From Bacillota bacterium (GTDB lineage Bacteria; Bacillota; Clostridia; Oscillospirales; Oscillospiraceae), in the NCBI GenBank assembly GCA_023459875.1, contig JAEWRY010000044.1:62001-126000 (forward strand): a stretch of 64,000 nucleotides of DNA. The letters are read 5' to 3'. The position numbers and the translations under genes are program-made. Under the pieces are notes generated by a model. That model saw only the letters and a list, made by a program, of their open reading frames with translations. It did no database searches and had not been told where the DNA came from. Below, piece by piece: positions 41,384 through 49,710 of this stretch (position 1 is the stretch's first letter; the number at the start of each line of letters is the position of its first letter).

Positions 41384-43642
41384 ATGCCCATGGCAAAAAA
41401 GAAGGCCCCGGATGAGGGCGCAAAGAAGGCGGGTAACCCCAACGTACTTGGTCTGCGGGCCGAGGTGCTTGAGCAATCCATCATCGATACCCTGGAAATC
41501 AACTATATGCCCTACGCCATGAGTGTGATCGTATCCCGTGCCATTCCTGAGATAGACGGTTTCAAGCCCTCCCACCGCAAGCTGCTCTATACCATGTATC
41601 AGATGCATCTTTTAAACGGCAGCCGCACCAAGTCGGCCAACGTAGTGGGCCAGACCATGAAGCTCAACCCCCACGGTGACGCCGCTATATACGACACCAT
41701 GGTGCGCCTTTCCCGCGGCTACGGTGCGCTGCTCCATCCTCTGGTGGATTCCAAGGGCAACTTCGGCAAGGTCTATTCCAGGGACATGGCCTGCGCCGCC
41801 TCCCGGTATACCGAGGTGAAGCTTGACGGCATCTGCGAGGAGCTCTTCCGGGACATCGACCAGGACACGGTGGATTTTATGCCCAACTACGACGGCTCCC
41901 TCACCGAGCCCACCCTGCTCCCCACCACCTTCCCCAACGTGCTGGTCTCGGCCAACCAGGGCATCGCTGTCGGCATGGCCTCCTCCCTTTGCGGCTTTAA
42001 CTTGGAGGAGGTCTGCGACACCACCGTCGCCCTCCTCCGGAATCCGCGTCATGATATTATGTCAACCTTGAAAGCCCCGGATTTCCCCACCGGCGGAGAG
42101 CTTTTATATGACGAGGCCGAACTGGCGGAAATCTACCGTACCGGCCGCGGCTCCTTCAAGGTACGGGCAAAATGGCGCTACCTTCCCGGGGAGAATATGA
42201 TTGAAATCTATGAGCTGCCCTATACCACCACCGTGGAGGCGGTCATGGATAAGGTGGCCGAGCTCATCCGAGCGGGAAAGGCCAAGGAAATTTCCGACAT
42301 GCGGGATGAAACCGACCTTTCCGGTTTAAAACTAACCATCGACCTGAAACGTGGAACCGACCCGGATAAGCTCATGGCGCGGCTGTACCGCCAAACCCCG
42401 ATTCAGGACGCGGCCTCCTGCAACTTCAATATTTTGATCGCCGGTATCCCCCGGGTGATGGGTGTGGCCGAAATTCTGGAGGAGTGGACGGCCTGGCGGA
42501 TGGAGTGCGTCCGCCGGCGGGTCTACTTCACCATGAAGAAAAAGGAAGAAAAACTCCATCTTCTGAAAGGCCTTAAAAAGATCCTGCTGGACATCGACAA
42601 GGCCATCCACATCATCCGCGAAACCGAGGAAGATGCCGAAGTGGTGCCCAACCTGATGATCGGCTTCGGCATCGACGCGATTCAGGCTGAGTTTGTGGCC
42701 GATATTAAACTCCGCAATATCAATAAGGAGTTTATCCTGAAGCGCGTGGGTGAGGTGGACGCGCTGGAGCGGGAAATCGCCGACCTGAAGGATACCGTGG
42801 AAAAACCAGAGCGAATCAGAAAAATCATTATCTCTGAGCTGGAGGACGTTAAGAAAAAATACTCGAAGCCACGGCGCACCGACATCCTCTACGAGCATCA
42901 GACTGCCTCCGAGCCAGATCCTTCCGAGGACGTGGCCGATTATCCTGTTAATGTCTTTCTTTCCAGGGAAGGCTATCTCAAGAAAATCACGCCGCTCTCC
43001 CTGCGCATGGGCGGAGAACAGAAGTATAAAGAGGGTGACGGCCCTTCTCAGAGCTGGGAGACTTCCAACCGGGACGAGCTCTTGGTCTTTACCGACCACC
43101 AGCAGTGCTATAAGGCCCGCCTGGCCGATTTCGAGGATTCCAAAGCTAGCGTTTTGGGCGATTACCTCCCCACCAGGCTGGAGATGGACGCGGGGGAAAG
43201 CGTGGTGTTCGCCTGCATTCCCGGAGACTATTCCGCCCATCTGCTCTTTTTCTTCCAGAATGGCAAGGCGGCGCGGGTGGAGCTTTCCGGTTACCAGACC
43301 CTCACCAAACGCAAAAAGCTGACCGGAGCCTATTCGGACAAGAGTCCGCTTGCCGCCGCCTGCTTTCTCAGGGAGGATACAGAGTTCGCGGTCGTTTCTA
43401 CCGAGGGCCGGGCCGTGATCTTCCATTCGGCACTGCTCTCCCCAAAATCCACGCGCACCACCCAGGGCGTAAACGTCATGACCCTGAAGCCCAAATACCG
43501 TGTCGCAGACGCCCGTCCTCTTGGCGGGACCACCATCGTAAACGCCGCCCGTTACCGTGCGCGAAGCCTCCCCGTGGCTGGCGCTCTTCTGAGGGAGCAG
43601 GACCGGGGCGAGGAGCAGCTTTCTTTTTTGGACCATTCCTGA
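41384..43642 (+). CDS. Divergent type IIA topoisomerase subunit A (ParC/GyrA-like)
   Basis: A 752-residue breakage-reunion subunit. It opens LEQSIIDTLEINYMPYAMSVIVSRAIPEIDGFKPSHRKLLY; the DNA-cleaving Tyr is in AASRYTEVKL near residue 142, and the isoleucine intercalation and tower regions follow (GIAVGMASS, GRGSFKVRAKW). A coiled-coil runs about 380-500. The C-terminal pinwheel is short and lacks the QRRGGKG GyrA-box, which argues for a ParC-like, non-supercoiling enzyme. GTG (41381) and ATG (41390) are alternative starts; AAGGA favours 41384. Confidence 0.88.
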   Translation: MPMAKKKAPDEGAKKAGNPNVLGLRAEVLEQSIIDTLEINYMPYAMSVIVSRAIPEIDGFKPSHRKLLYTMYQMHLLNGSRTKSANVVGQTMKLNPHGDAAIYDTMVRLSRGYGALLHPLVDSKGNFGKVYSRDMACAASRYTEVKLDGICEELFRDIDQDTVDFMPNYDGSLTEPTLLPTTFPNVLVSANQGIAVGMASSLCGFNLEEVCDTTVALLRNPRHDIMSTLKAPDFPTGGELLYDEAELAEIYRTGRGSFKVRAKWRYLPGENMIEIYELPYTTTVEAVMDKVAELIRAGKAKEISDMRDETDLSGLKLTIDLKRGTDPDKLMARLYRQTPIQDAASCNFNILIAGIPRVMGVAEILEEWTAWRMECVRRRVYFTMKKKEEKLHLLKGLKKILLDIDKAIHIIRETEEDAEVVPNLMIGFGIDAIQAEFVADIKLRNINKEFILKRVGEVDALEREIADLKDTVEKPERIRKIIISELEDVKKKYSKPRRTDILYEHQTASEPDPSEDVADYPVNVFLSREGYLKKITPLSLRMGGEQKYKEGDGPSQSWETSNRDELLVFTDHQQCYKARLADFEDSKASVLGDYLPTRLEMDAGESVVFACIPGDYSAHLLFFFQNGKAARVELSGYQTLTKRKKLTGAYSDKSPLAAACFLREDTEFAVVSTEGRAVIFHSALLSPKSTRTTQGVNVMTLKPKYRVADARPLGGTTIVNAARYRARSLPVAGALLREQDRGEEQLSFLDHS

Positions 43643-43680
43643 ACACTGCCGTTTGACAGGGGAAGAAAACAGAGGACTCA

Positions 43681-44544
43681 ATGAAAACGTCATTACTCAA
43701 AAATTTAGGGTCTTACGGGCTTATTACGCTTGCCTGCGCCATCTACGCCTTTGGCTTCAACTGCTTCTTCGTGCCCGGACGTATCGCCTACGGCGGGGTC
43801 ACAGGCATTGCCCAGATCATCAACGCTATTTTCGGCTGGCCGTCCATCGGCGTGCTCATTATCGTTATGAATATCCCCATATTCTTAGCGGGCTGGCACT
43901 TTCTCGGCAGGAAGCTGCTCATTTCTTCGCTCTATGCCATGGGCCTCAGCTCCGTTTTTATCGACCTGCTTGCCTCCTTCTACACCTTTACCGCCATGGA
44001 TCCCCTTTTGGCCAGCATCTACGGCGGCATTACCATCGGCTTTTCCATGGGTATCATCCTGCTCCAGGGGGCGACCACGGGCGGAACCGACATCGGCGCC
44101 CGGCTTTTAAAGCTGCGGCTTGCTTGGCTGCCCATCGGCCGGCTGGTGCTATTTCTGGATCTGACGGTGATCGCGGCGGCGGCGCTGGTCTTTCATACCA
44201 TCAACAGCGCGCTTTACGGCGGTATTTCCCTCTATATCACCACCCTAGTGATGGACGGTGTTGTGTACGGCCTGGACACCGCCCGTGTGGCCTACATCAT
44301 CAGCGAGCATCCCCATGAAATCGCCAACGCCATCTCCCAGGAGCTTGACCGCGGCGCCACCATACTCAACGGGGAGGGGGCCTGGTCGGGTAAGCCAAAA
44401 AATGTTTTGCTCTGCGCGTTTAAAAAACGTCAGATCGTTTCACTTAAGCGCCTGGTGAAACAGCTGGACCCCAACGCCTTCTTAATCGTCTGCGACGCTC
44501 ACGAGGTGTTGGGCGAAGGGTTCCATAAAAAGAATGATATCTGA
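43681..44544 (+). CDS. YitT-family membrane protein
   Basis: A 287-residue protein with about five membrane segments (DUF161 type: YAFGFNCFFVPGRIAYGGVTG, IGVLIIVMNIPIFLAGW, GATTGGTDIGARLLK) and a C-terminal cytosolic DUF2179 domain (AYIISEHPHEIANAISQEL, RGATILNGEGAWSG, VSLKRLVKQLDPNAFLIV). Function of the family is not established; transport of a small solute is often suggested. GAGGACTCA precedes the ATG, 38 nt after the topoisomerase gene. Confidence 0.9.
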   Translation: MKTSLLKNLGSYGLITLACAIYAFGFNCFFVPGRIAYGGVTGIAQIINAIFGWPSIGVLIIVMNIPIFLAGWHFLGRKLLISSLYAMGLSSVFIDLLASFYTFTAMDPLLASIYGGITIGFSMGIILLQGATTGGTDIGARLLKLRLAWLPIGRLVLFLDLTVIAAAALVFHTINSALYGGISLYITTLVMDGVVYGLDTARVAYIISEHPHEIANAISQELDRGATILNGEGAWSGKPKNVLLCAFKKRQIVSLKRLVKQLDPNAFLIVCDAHEVLGEGFHKKNDI

Positions 44545-44583
44545 ACAGTATGACTTGTTGCGTTAGAAAGGACTTGATTTTCC

Positions 44584-45174
44584 ATGGCAGATATTGAAAA
44601 ACTCAGAAGCAGCCTTGAAGCCCATAAAATCTCCTCCTCCTTTTTTGAAACGGCGGCGGAAGCGGTGGACTATCTCGACGGCAAACTGGACAATACCACT
44701 GTCGGCTTCGGCGGCTCGGCCACAGTGGGGCAAATCGGGTTGTACGAGCGGCTTTCCCGCCATAACCGTACACTTTGGCACGCGAAGGGGGACGATCCCA
44801 GGGAGGCGGGCACGGCTTCGGTCTATATCTGCTCCCTTAACGGCGTGGCCGAAACGGGCGAGCTTATCAACATCGACGGCACCGGTAACCGGGTGGCCGC
44901 GTCCATATATAACGCCCGACATGTGATTTTTGTGATCGGCATTAATAAAATCGCCCCCGACTACGGCAGCGCCCTTTGGAGAGCACGCAACATCGCCGCT
45001 CCCAAAAACGCGCAGCGCCTTGGCAAAAAAACGCCCTGCGCCGTTAAGGGGGATAAATGCTACGACTGCAAAAGTGCCGAGCGCATCTGTAAGGCGCTGG
45101 TGGTGCTCTGGGAAAAGCCCAACGCCGTAAACGAGATGGAAGTCGTCATCATTAACGAGACCCTGGGATACTAA
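44584..45174 (+). CDS. LUD-domain (LutC/DUF162-like) protein
   Basis: A 196-residue LUD-domain protein. GFGGSATVGQIGLYERL, SLNGVAETGELINIDGTGNRVAA and VIFVIGINKIAPDYGSALWRAR are the family's motifs, with a late cysteine group (TPCAVKGDKCYDCKSAERIC) as in stand-alone clostridial members. LutC works with LutA and LutB in lactate oxidation, but neither is nearby, so this lone protein's role is open; the four cysteines could bind a metal or cluster. Confidence 0.85.
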   Translation: MADIEKLRSSLEAHKISSSFFETAAEAVDYLDGKLDNTTVGFGGSATVGQIGLYERLSRHNRTLWHAKGDDPREAGTASVYICSLNGVAETGELINIDGTGNRVAASIYNARHVIFVIGINKIAPDYGSALWRARNIAAPKNAQRLGKKTPCAVKGDKCYDCKSAERICKALVVLWEKPNAVNEMEVVIINETLGY

Positions 45175-45229
45175 GGCAGAGCCTGAACGTCCCGTCCTGT
45201 AGCCGATTATTCTGAGAGGAGGCGCGCCT

Positions 45230-46339
45230 ATGAAAAACCGTCTGATTGTGCTCCTGCTGGCCGCCGTCCTGTTGCTGTCTTCCGGCTGCACCGCCATGCT
45301 CAACCGTGAGAGCACCTCGGTGGAATCCCACAATCAGTTTTCCGATACCGGCTCGGACGCTTCGGTGCTCCGCGCGGAGAATTACCAGGGGATTGTGAAC
45401 GCCGTCCTTTACCTGGTTTCCCAGCGGGCGGAGGAGGGCGTCATCCGACTCTACAACTACACCGGCGACGTGGATACTGATCTAAGCGGCGCCTGTCTGG
45501 AGGTGGCCAAGGAGGACCCCTTGGGCGCTTATGCCGTGGATTACATCAAGAGCAACTTCACCCGCATCGTCTCCTATTACGAAGCGACGGTGGAAATCAG
45601 CTACCGGCGCACCGCCGAGCAGATCAAAAGCGTGGTTTCCGTCACCGGCAGCAGCGCAATCAAGGACGAAATCAGCCGGGCCCTTTCGGTTTTCTCTCCT
45701 CAGGCGGTGCTCAGAATCAACTATTTTACCGAAGATGAATCCTATATCACCGACCTCATCACACAGACCTACTACAACACTCCCGAGTCCGCTTTTTCGC
45801 TCCCCCAGGTGACGATTTCTCTATATCCCGACAGCGGTACCCAGCGCATCGTGGAAATCGATCTGAGCTACCCCGGCGGCAATGCGGAGAGCCTGCTTGC
45901 AAAGCAGGCCAAGCTCCTTGCCTCGGCGGACAAGCTGATTACCCAGGTAAGCGATATTCCCCCGTCCAAACAGTCCCAGGCTCTTTTTTCGCTGCTGCGC
46001 AAGGAAACCCGCTACACCCTGTCGGGCGAAGCCGTCCTCAACACCACCTACGCCGCCCTTCTGGGTGGGAAGGCGGACAGCGAAGGAATGGCGCTCGCCC
46101 TGCAGCTTCTCTATGTCCGCGCCGGCATAGACAGCGTAATCGTTCGCGGGACGCTGGACGGCGAGTCTCATTTCTGGAACATCGTGAAAACTCTGGACGG
46201 GATGCGCCACGCGGACGCCACGCGGACCGACGGATATTCCCTCACTGACAGCGCCATGAGCAAAGCCGGTTATGCCTGGGACACCGAAACTTATCCGGCC
46301 TGCCAGGAACAGACCGCCGTTTCCGAAAATATCACTTGA
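45230..46339 (+). CDS. Lipoprotein with degenerate transglutaminase-like C-terminus
   Basis: A 369-residue lipoprotein: signal peptide with lipobox LLSSGC (Cys at about residue 21). The middle is an unrecognised alpha/beta region. The final 90 residues follow a transglutaminase-like plan: GKADSEGMALALQLLYVRAG (active-site helix, but with no Cys), then SHFWNIVKTLDG (His) and HADATRTDGY (Asp). The catalytic Cys is missing, so it is probably a binding domain, not an enzyme. GAGGAGG precedes the ATG. The tRNA-Gly promoter begins inside its stop codon. Confidence 0.72.
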   Translation: MKNRLIVLLLAAVLLLSSGCTAMLNRESTSVESHNQFSDTGSDASVLRAENYQGIVNAVLYLVSQRAEEGVIRLYNYTGDVDTDLSGACLEVAKEDPLGAYAVDYIKSNFTRIVSYYEATVEISYRRTAEQIKSVVSVTGSSAIKDEISRALSVFSPQAVLRINYFTEDESYITDLITQTYYNTPESAFSLPQVTISLYPDSGTQRIVEIDLSYPGGNAESLLAKQAKLLASADKLITQVSDIPPSKQSQALFSLLRKETRYTLSGEAVLNTTYAALLGGKADSEGMALALQLLYVRAGIDSVIVRGTLDGESHFWNIVKTLDGMRHADATRTDGYSLTDSAMSKAGYAWDTETYPACQEQTAVSENIT

Positions 46340-46364
46340 CAAGAACGGGAAGTATTGATAAAAT
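46336..46364 (+). promoter_or_regulatory. Promoter of tRNA-Gly
   Basis: Perfect TTGACA (46336-46341), 17-bp spacer, TAAAAT (46359-46364). The -35 overlaps the TGA stop of the lipoprotein gene. Confidence 0.85.
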
Positions 46365-46377
46365 ATCTCACGTTGCT

Positions 46378-46453
46378 GCGAGTGTAGCTCATCTGGTAGA
46401 GCGCCACCTTGCCAAGGTGGAGGTAGCGAGTTCGAGCCTCGTCACTCGCTCCA
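46378..46453 (+). tRNA. tRNA-Gly (anticodon GCC)
   Basis: Acceptor GCGAGTG/CACTCGC, D-arm GCTC...GAGC, anticodon stem CCACC/GGTGG around TTGCCAA giving anticodon GCC, T-loop TTCGAGC and encoded CCA. It reads GGC and GGU. Confidence 0.96.
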
Positions 46454-46456
46454 GAA

Positions 46457-46500
46457 AAAACCACGTGTAGGGCGGACGCCTGCACGTGGTTTTATATTTT
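46457..46500 (+). terminator. Terminator after tRNA-Gly
   Basis: AAAACCACGTG (46457-46467) pairs with CACGTGGTTTT (46483-46493), followed by a T-rich tail. Confidence 0.88.
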
Positions 46501-46534
46501 TTAAATTGACTTTATGGAATAGAGGGGCTGAACC

Positions 46535-47608
46535 ATGCAGAATATGGTGGCAGAACCGTCCGCGGAAATTACCGGCAAAAGAAGCGGCGCGATCGACATG
46601 CTGAAATCCATTGCGATTTTCGGTGTGCTGACCATCCATGCAACATTCGGGGGCCTCGCCGCAGGCGTAGCCACCGCGAATTGGTTTGCCTCCGTTTTTT
46701 GGGGATCCATCGTGCGCTCAAGCGTTCCGATTTTCCTCATGTGCAGCGGGGCGCTGCTGCTGGACCCCAAAAAAGAACTTTCGCTCACGACCCTGTACCG
46801 GAAAAACCTGCTTCGCATCTTGATCGCCCTGTTTTTCTGGGCGACGGCATACAAATTATACGGACTTCTCGTCTCGGGCAGCGGTTTTTCCCTGGGGAAT
46901 ATCATTCAAAGCGTCAAAGAAGTGCTGACCTTCCAGCACGAATTCCATCTGTATTATCTTCACATCATGATCTTGGTCTATGTCTGTTTACCGGTTACCC
47001 GGATTATCACCGCAGGGGCGACGAAACAGCAGCTGCGCTATCTGCTTGCCGTCTGGTTTGTCTTAGGCATCGTATTTCCTGTTGCAAAGGAGTTCTGGCC
47101 GTTTACACTGCTCTCGGGAATCCCCCTGCAATGGATGATGAACATGTCCTATTCCGCCATCGGATTCGGAATCCTCGGCTACTACATAACGAGCGATACG
47201 CAGTGGAAAGCCGGGTTCAGTCTGATGCTCTTTTTCTGTGGATTTCTGTGCGTGTTCGGCGGGACGGCGGCAATGTCGATTCGCGCCGGAGCGCTTTACC
47301 AGCTCTTTTGGGAGGGCATGTCCCCCGGCGTATGCTTTATGGCCGCCGGGCTTTTCGGAACGATTACTGCCCTGAGCCGAAGCGGAAACAGCCGGTATCG
47401 CGTTGCGGAAAAAATATCTAAAGCTTCGTTTTGCGTTTACCTCGTCCATGTTTTCTTTCTGAACGTCTTTACGGGGCTCGGCTTTACCGTTTCCCTGCTG
47501 CCGAGCCTGATCTCCATTCCGCTCCTTGTACTTGCTGTTTTTGTGTGCAGCTATGCTGTATATCTGATTCTTTCCCGGATTCCTGTGGTAAACAAATATC
47601 TGATTTAA
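46535..47608 (+). CDS. Acyltransferase_3-family membrane protein
   Basis: A 357-residue integral membrane acyltransferase with about ten hydrophobic helices. The first helix carries SIAIFGVLTIHATFGG, where the His corresponds to the family's catalytic His, and KRSGAIDMLKSIAI is the usual opening; a later YYLHIMILVYVCLPVTR loop is also typical. Family members O-acylate surface polysaccharide, peptidoglycan or lipids; the substrate here is unknown. GAGGGGC precedes the ATG. Placed alone after the tRNA-Gly terminator. Confidence 0.88.
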   Translation: MQNMVAEPSAEITGKRSGAIDMLKSIAIFGVLTIHATFGGLAAGVATANWFASVFWGSIVRSSVPIFLMCSGALLLDPKKELSLTTLYRKNLLRILIALFFWATAYKLYGLLVSGSGFSLGNIIQSVKEVLTFQHEFHLYYLHIMILVYVCLPVTRIITAGATKQQLRYLLAVWFVLGIVFPVAKEFWPFTLLSGIPLQWMMNMSYSAIGFGILGYYITSDTQWKAGFSLMLFFCGFLCVFGGTAAMSIRAGALYQLFWEGMSPGVCFMAAGLFGTITALSRSGNSRYRVAEKISKASFCVYLVHVFFLNVFTGLGFTVSLLPSLISIPLLVLAVFVCSYAVYLILSRIPVVNKYLI

Positions 47609-47614
47609 CCGGGT

Positions 47615-48103
47615 TTACCGAATCTCCTCCGGCGGGACCCCCAGCAGCAGCAGCGCGCCCACCGCCGCCAGAAAGGGGAGCGGCGCCATTCCCTCCCGGA
47701 AGGGTAACACCAGCTCCTGCCGCTCCACAACGGTTCCTTCCACGGTGACCAGCTCCCGCTGCAGCGCCGCGCACATCTTGTCCCCCTCCAGGCTGGAGAG
47801 GGTAATGGTGTCCTTGGGCGCCGCACCGTAGCTTATGGCGCTCTCCGTTCCGAAGGTCCTGGCCAAGGGGCCTATGCCGCCCGGCAGCAGCGCCTTCTTG
47901 CAGGAGAGCAGGCCCGCGCCCGCAAGCCCCGTCGCTCCGGGCGAAATCACCAGTAAATCAAGCGGTTCATTTGCAAGCTGGGCAGGATGCTTCGCGGCGA
48001 GCAGCCGGATATCGCTCCGGTTTGCCGCGCGCAGGCCGGCGTCAATCATATTTAAAACGCCTTCGTCCCGTTCCCATACACCGGTCGCTTTCAGAAGTAT
48101 CAC
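47615..48103 (-). CDS. Unknown protein, start uncertain
   Basis: About 162 residues if begun at GTG 48103, or 159 at CTG 48094, which is 6 nt after AGAGGTG; neither is certain and the open frame extends to 48190. The segment MIDAGLRAANRSDIRLLAAK followed by LDLLVISPGATGLAGAGLLSCKK looks like a compact alpha/beta domain. A hydrophobic LPFLAAVGALLLLGVPPEE end is possibly a membrane-proximal helix. I do not recognise the family. It is convergent to the acyltransferase gene with 6 nt between stops, and divergent from proS. Confidence 0.6.
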   Translation of the reverse strand: MILLKATGVWERDEGVLNMIDAGLRAANRSDIRLLAAKHPAQLANEPLDLLVISPGATGLAGAGLLSCKKALLPGGIGPLARTFGTESAISYGAAPKDTITLSSLEGDKMCAALQRELVTVEGTVVERQELVLPFREGMAPLPFLAAVGALLLLGVPPEEIR

Positions 48104-48154
48104 CTCTAAAAAGCAGTTTGCGAAAAGCGGAGCTTTTCTATGCACGGCGCGGGC

Positions 48155-48183
48155 TTGACTTTTCCGCCTATAAAACATACAAT
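48155..48183 (+). promoter_or_regulatory. Promoter of proS
   Basis: TTGACT (48155-48160), 17-bp spacer, TACAAT (48178-48183). It shows that the open frame upstream of 48218 is not translated. Confidence 0.8.
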
Positions 48184-48217
48184 GATGCAAGATTTCAATA
48201 ACAAGGACGGTATTAGT

Positions 48218-49660
48218 ATGGCACAGGACAACAAGAAGCAGGTAGAGCGGATCACCGATATGGAAGTGGACTTTGCCAAGTGGTACACGGACGTGTGTAC
48301 CAAGGCGGAATTAATCGACTATTCCAGCGTAAAGGGACTTTTTATTCTACGCCCTTACGGCTATGCCCTATGGGAGAATATTCAGCAAACGCTGGATAAG
48401 CGGTTTAAAGAAACGGGGCACGAAAACGTCTATCTTCCCCTGCTGATTCCGGAATCACTGCTGCAGAAGGAGAAGGACCACGTGGAGGGCTTCGCCCCCG
48501 AATGTGCGTGGGTGACCATCGGCGGCAGCGAGAAGCTGGAGGAGCGTCTGTGCATCCGCCCCACCTCCGAGACCCTGTTCTGCGACCACTATGCCAACAT
48601 CATCCACTCGTGGCGGGACCTGCCCAAGCTCTATAATCAGTGGTGCTCCGTCCTGCGCTGGGAAAAGACCTCGCGTCCCTTCCTGCGCCACCGGGAATTT
48701 CTGTGGCAGGAGGGTCACACCATGCACGCCTCCGCCCAGGAGGCCATTGAAGAAACCGAGCGCATGCTGGAGGTTTACGCTACCTTCTGCGAAAATGTGC
48801 TCGCCATGCCCGTTATCCGCGGCCGTAAAACCGACAAGGAAAAGTTCTCGGGCGCCGAGGCAACCTATACCATCGAGTGCATGATGCACGACCGCAAGGC
48901 CCTCCAGTCCGGCACCAGCCACTACTTTGGCGACGGCTTTGCCAAGGCCTTCGACATCACCTTTACCGATAAAGACAACAAACAGAAATATCCCCACCAG
49001 ACCTCCTGGGGGCTTTCCACCCGGGTCATCGGCGGCATCATCATGACCCACGGCGACAACAGCGGTCTAGTGCTTCCACCCCGTATCGCGCCCACTCAGG
49101 TCATGGTCATCCCCGTGGCGCAGCACAAGCCCGGCGTTACCGAGGCCGCCGAGGCCGTGAAGGCGCGCCTGCTCGCCGCCGGCATCAGGGCCAAGGCCGA
49201 TCTCTCCGAGCAGTCCCCCGGCTGGAAGTTTGCCGAGCACGAGATGAAGGGCATCCCCCTGCGGGTGGAACTGGGTCCCAAGGATATGGAAAAGGAGCAG
49301 TGCGTGCTGGTCCGCAGGGACACGGGCGAAAAGCTTTTCGTGCCCCTGGCAGAGCTGGAAAGCACCGTCGCCAAAACCCTGGACGTCATCCACGACAACC
49401 TCTATGCCAAGGCCAAGAAAAACCTGCAGGAAAACACCTTCGCCTGCGGCACCGTGGAGGAAGTCAAGGCCCTTATGGAGACCCGGGGCGGCTTCGCCAA
49501 GACCATGTGGTGCGGCGACGAGGCCTGCGAAATCAAGATGAAGGAGACGGCCGGAGTTTCCTCCCGCTGTATCCCCTTCCAGCAGGAACACCTGGGCGAT
49601 GTCTGCCCCATCTGCGGGAAGAGCGCTAAATGCATGATTTACTGGGGCGTTGCGTACTAA
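48218..49660 (+). CDS. proS: Prolyl-tRNA synthetase, archaeal/eukaryote-type
   Basis: A 480-residue class II synthetase starting at the ATG at 48218 (MAQDNKKQVERITD), behind AAGGACGG. The length and motifs (TDMEVDFAKWYTDVC, FLRHREFLWQEGHT, TSWGLSTRVIGGIIMTHGD) identify the short ProRS without the editing insert of the long bacterial type. A C-terminal zinc-like domain has CGDEACEIKM...CPICGKSAKCMIYWGVAY and the terminal Tyr. It charges tRNA-Pro. Many clostridia carry this form; a separate editing protein would be expected elsewhere. Confidence 0.95.
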   Translation: MAQDNKKQVERITDMEVDFAKWYTDVCTKAELIDYSSVKGLFILRPYGYALWENIQQTLDKRFKETGHENVYLPLLIPESLLQKEKDHVEGFAPECAWVTIGGSEKLEERLCIRPTSETLFCDHYANIIHSWRDLPKLYNQWCSVLRWEKTSRPFLRHREFLWQEGHTMHASAQEAIEETERMLEVYATFCENVLAMPVIRGRKTDKEKFSGAEATYTIECMMHDRKALQSGTSHYFGDGFAKAFDITFTDKDNKQKYPHQTSWGLSTRVIGGIIMTHGDNSGLVLPPRIAPTQVMVIPVAQHKPGVTEAAEAVKARLLAAGIRAKADLSEQSPGWKFAEHEMKGIPLRVELGPKDMEKEQCVLVRRDTGEKLFVPLAELESTVAKTLDVIHDNLYAKAKKNLQENTFACGTVEEVKALMETRGGFAKTMWCGDEACEIKMKETAGVSSRCIPFQQEHLGDVCPICGKSAKCMIYWGVAY

Positions 49661-49664
49661 TAAC

Positions 49665-49710
49665 AAAAAATTGAGCGAGACGGTCAGGCGACCGTCTCGC
49701 TCAATTTTTT
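49665..49710. terminator. Bidirectional terminator proS / ABC ATPase gene
   Basis: A 16-bp GC-rich stem with A and T flanks: ATTGAGCGAGACGGTC (49670-49685) / GACCGTCTCGCTCAAT (49690-49705), then TTTTT on both strands. Confidence 0.92.

Noticed and set aside
42332..43693. 453-codon open frame opposite the topoisomerase A gene
   Set aside because: It overlaps a complete ParC-like gene with an intact active-site Tyr and has no ribosome site or motif.
43653..44318. 221-codon open frame overlapping yitT in another frame
   Set aside because: The yitT frame encodes clear membrane segments and a DUF2179 domain; the other frame is Arg/His-rich noise.
44584..45174. Lactate-utilisation operon (LutABC)
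   Set aside because: Only the LUD-domain protein is present; no LutA or LutB iron-sulfur protein lies nearby.
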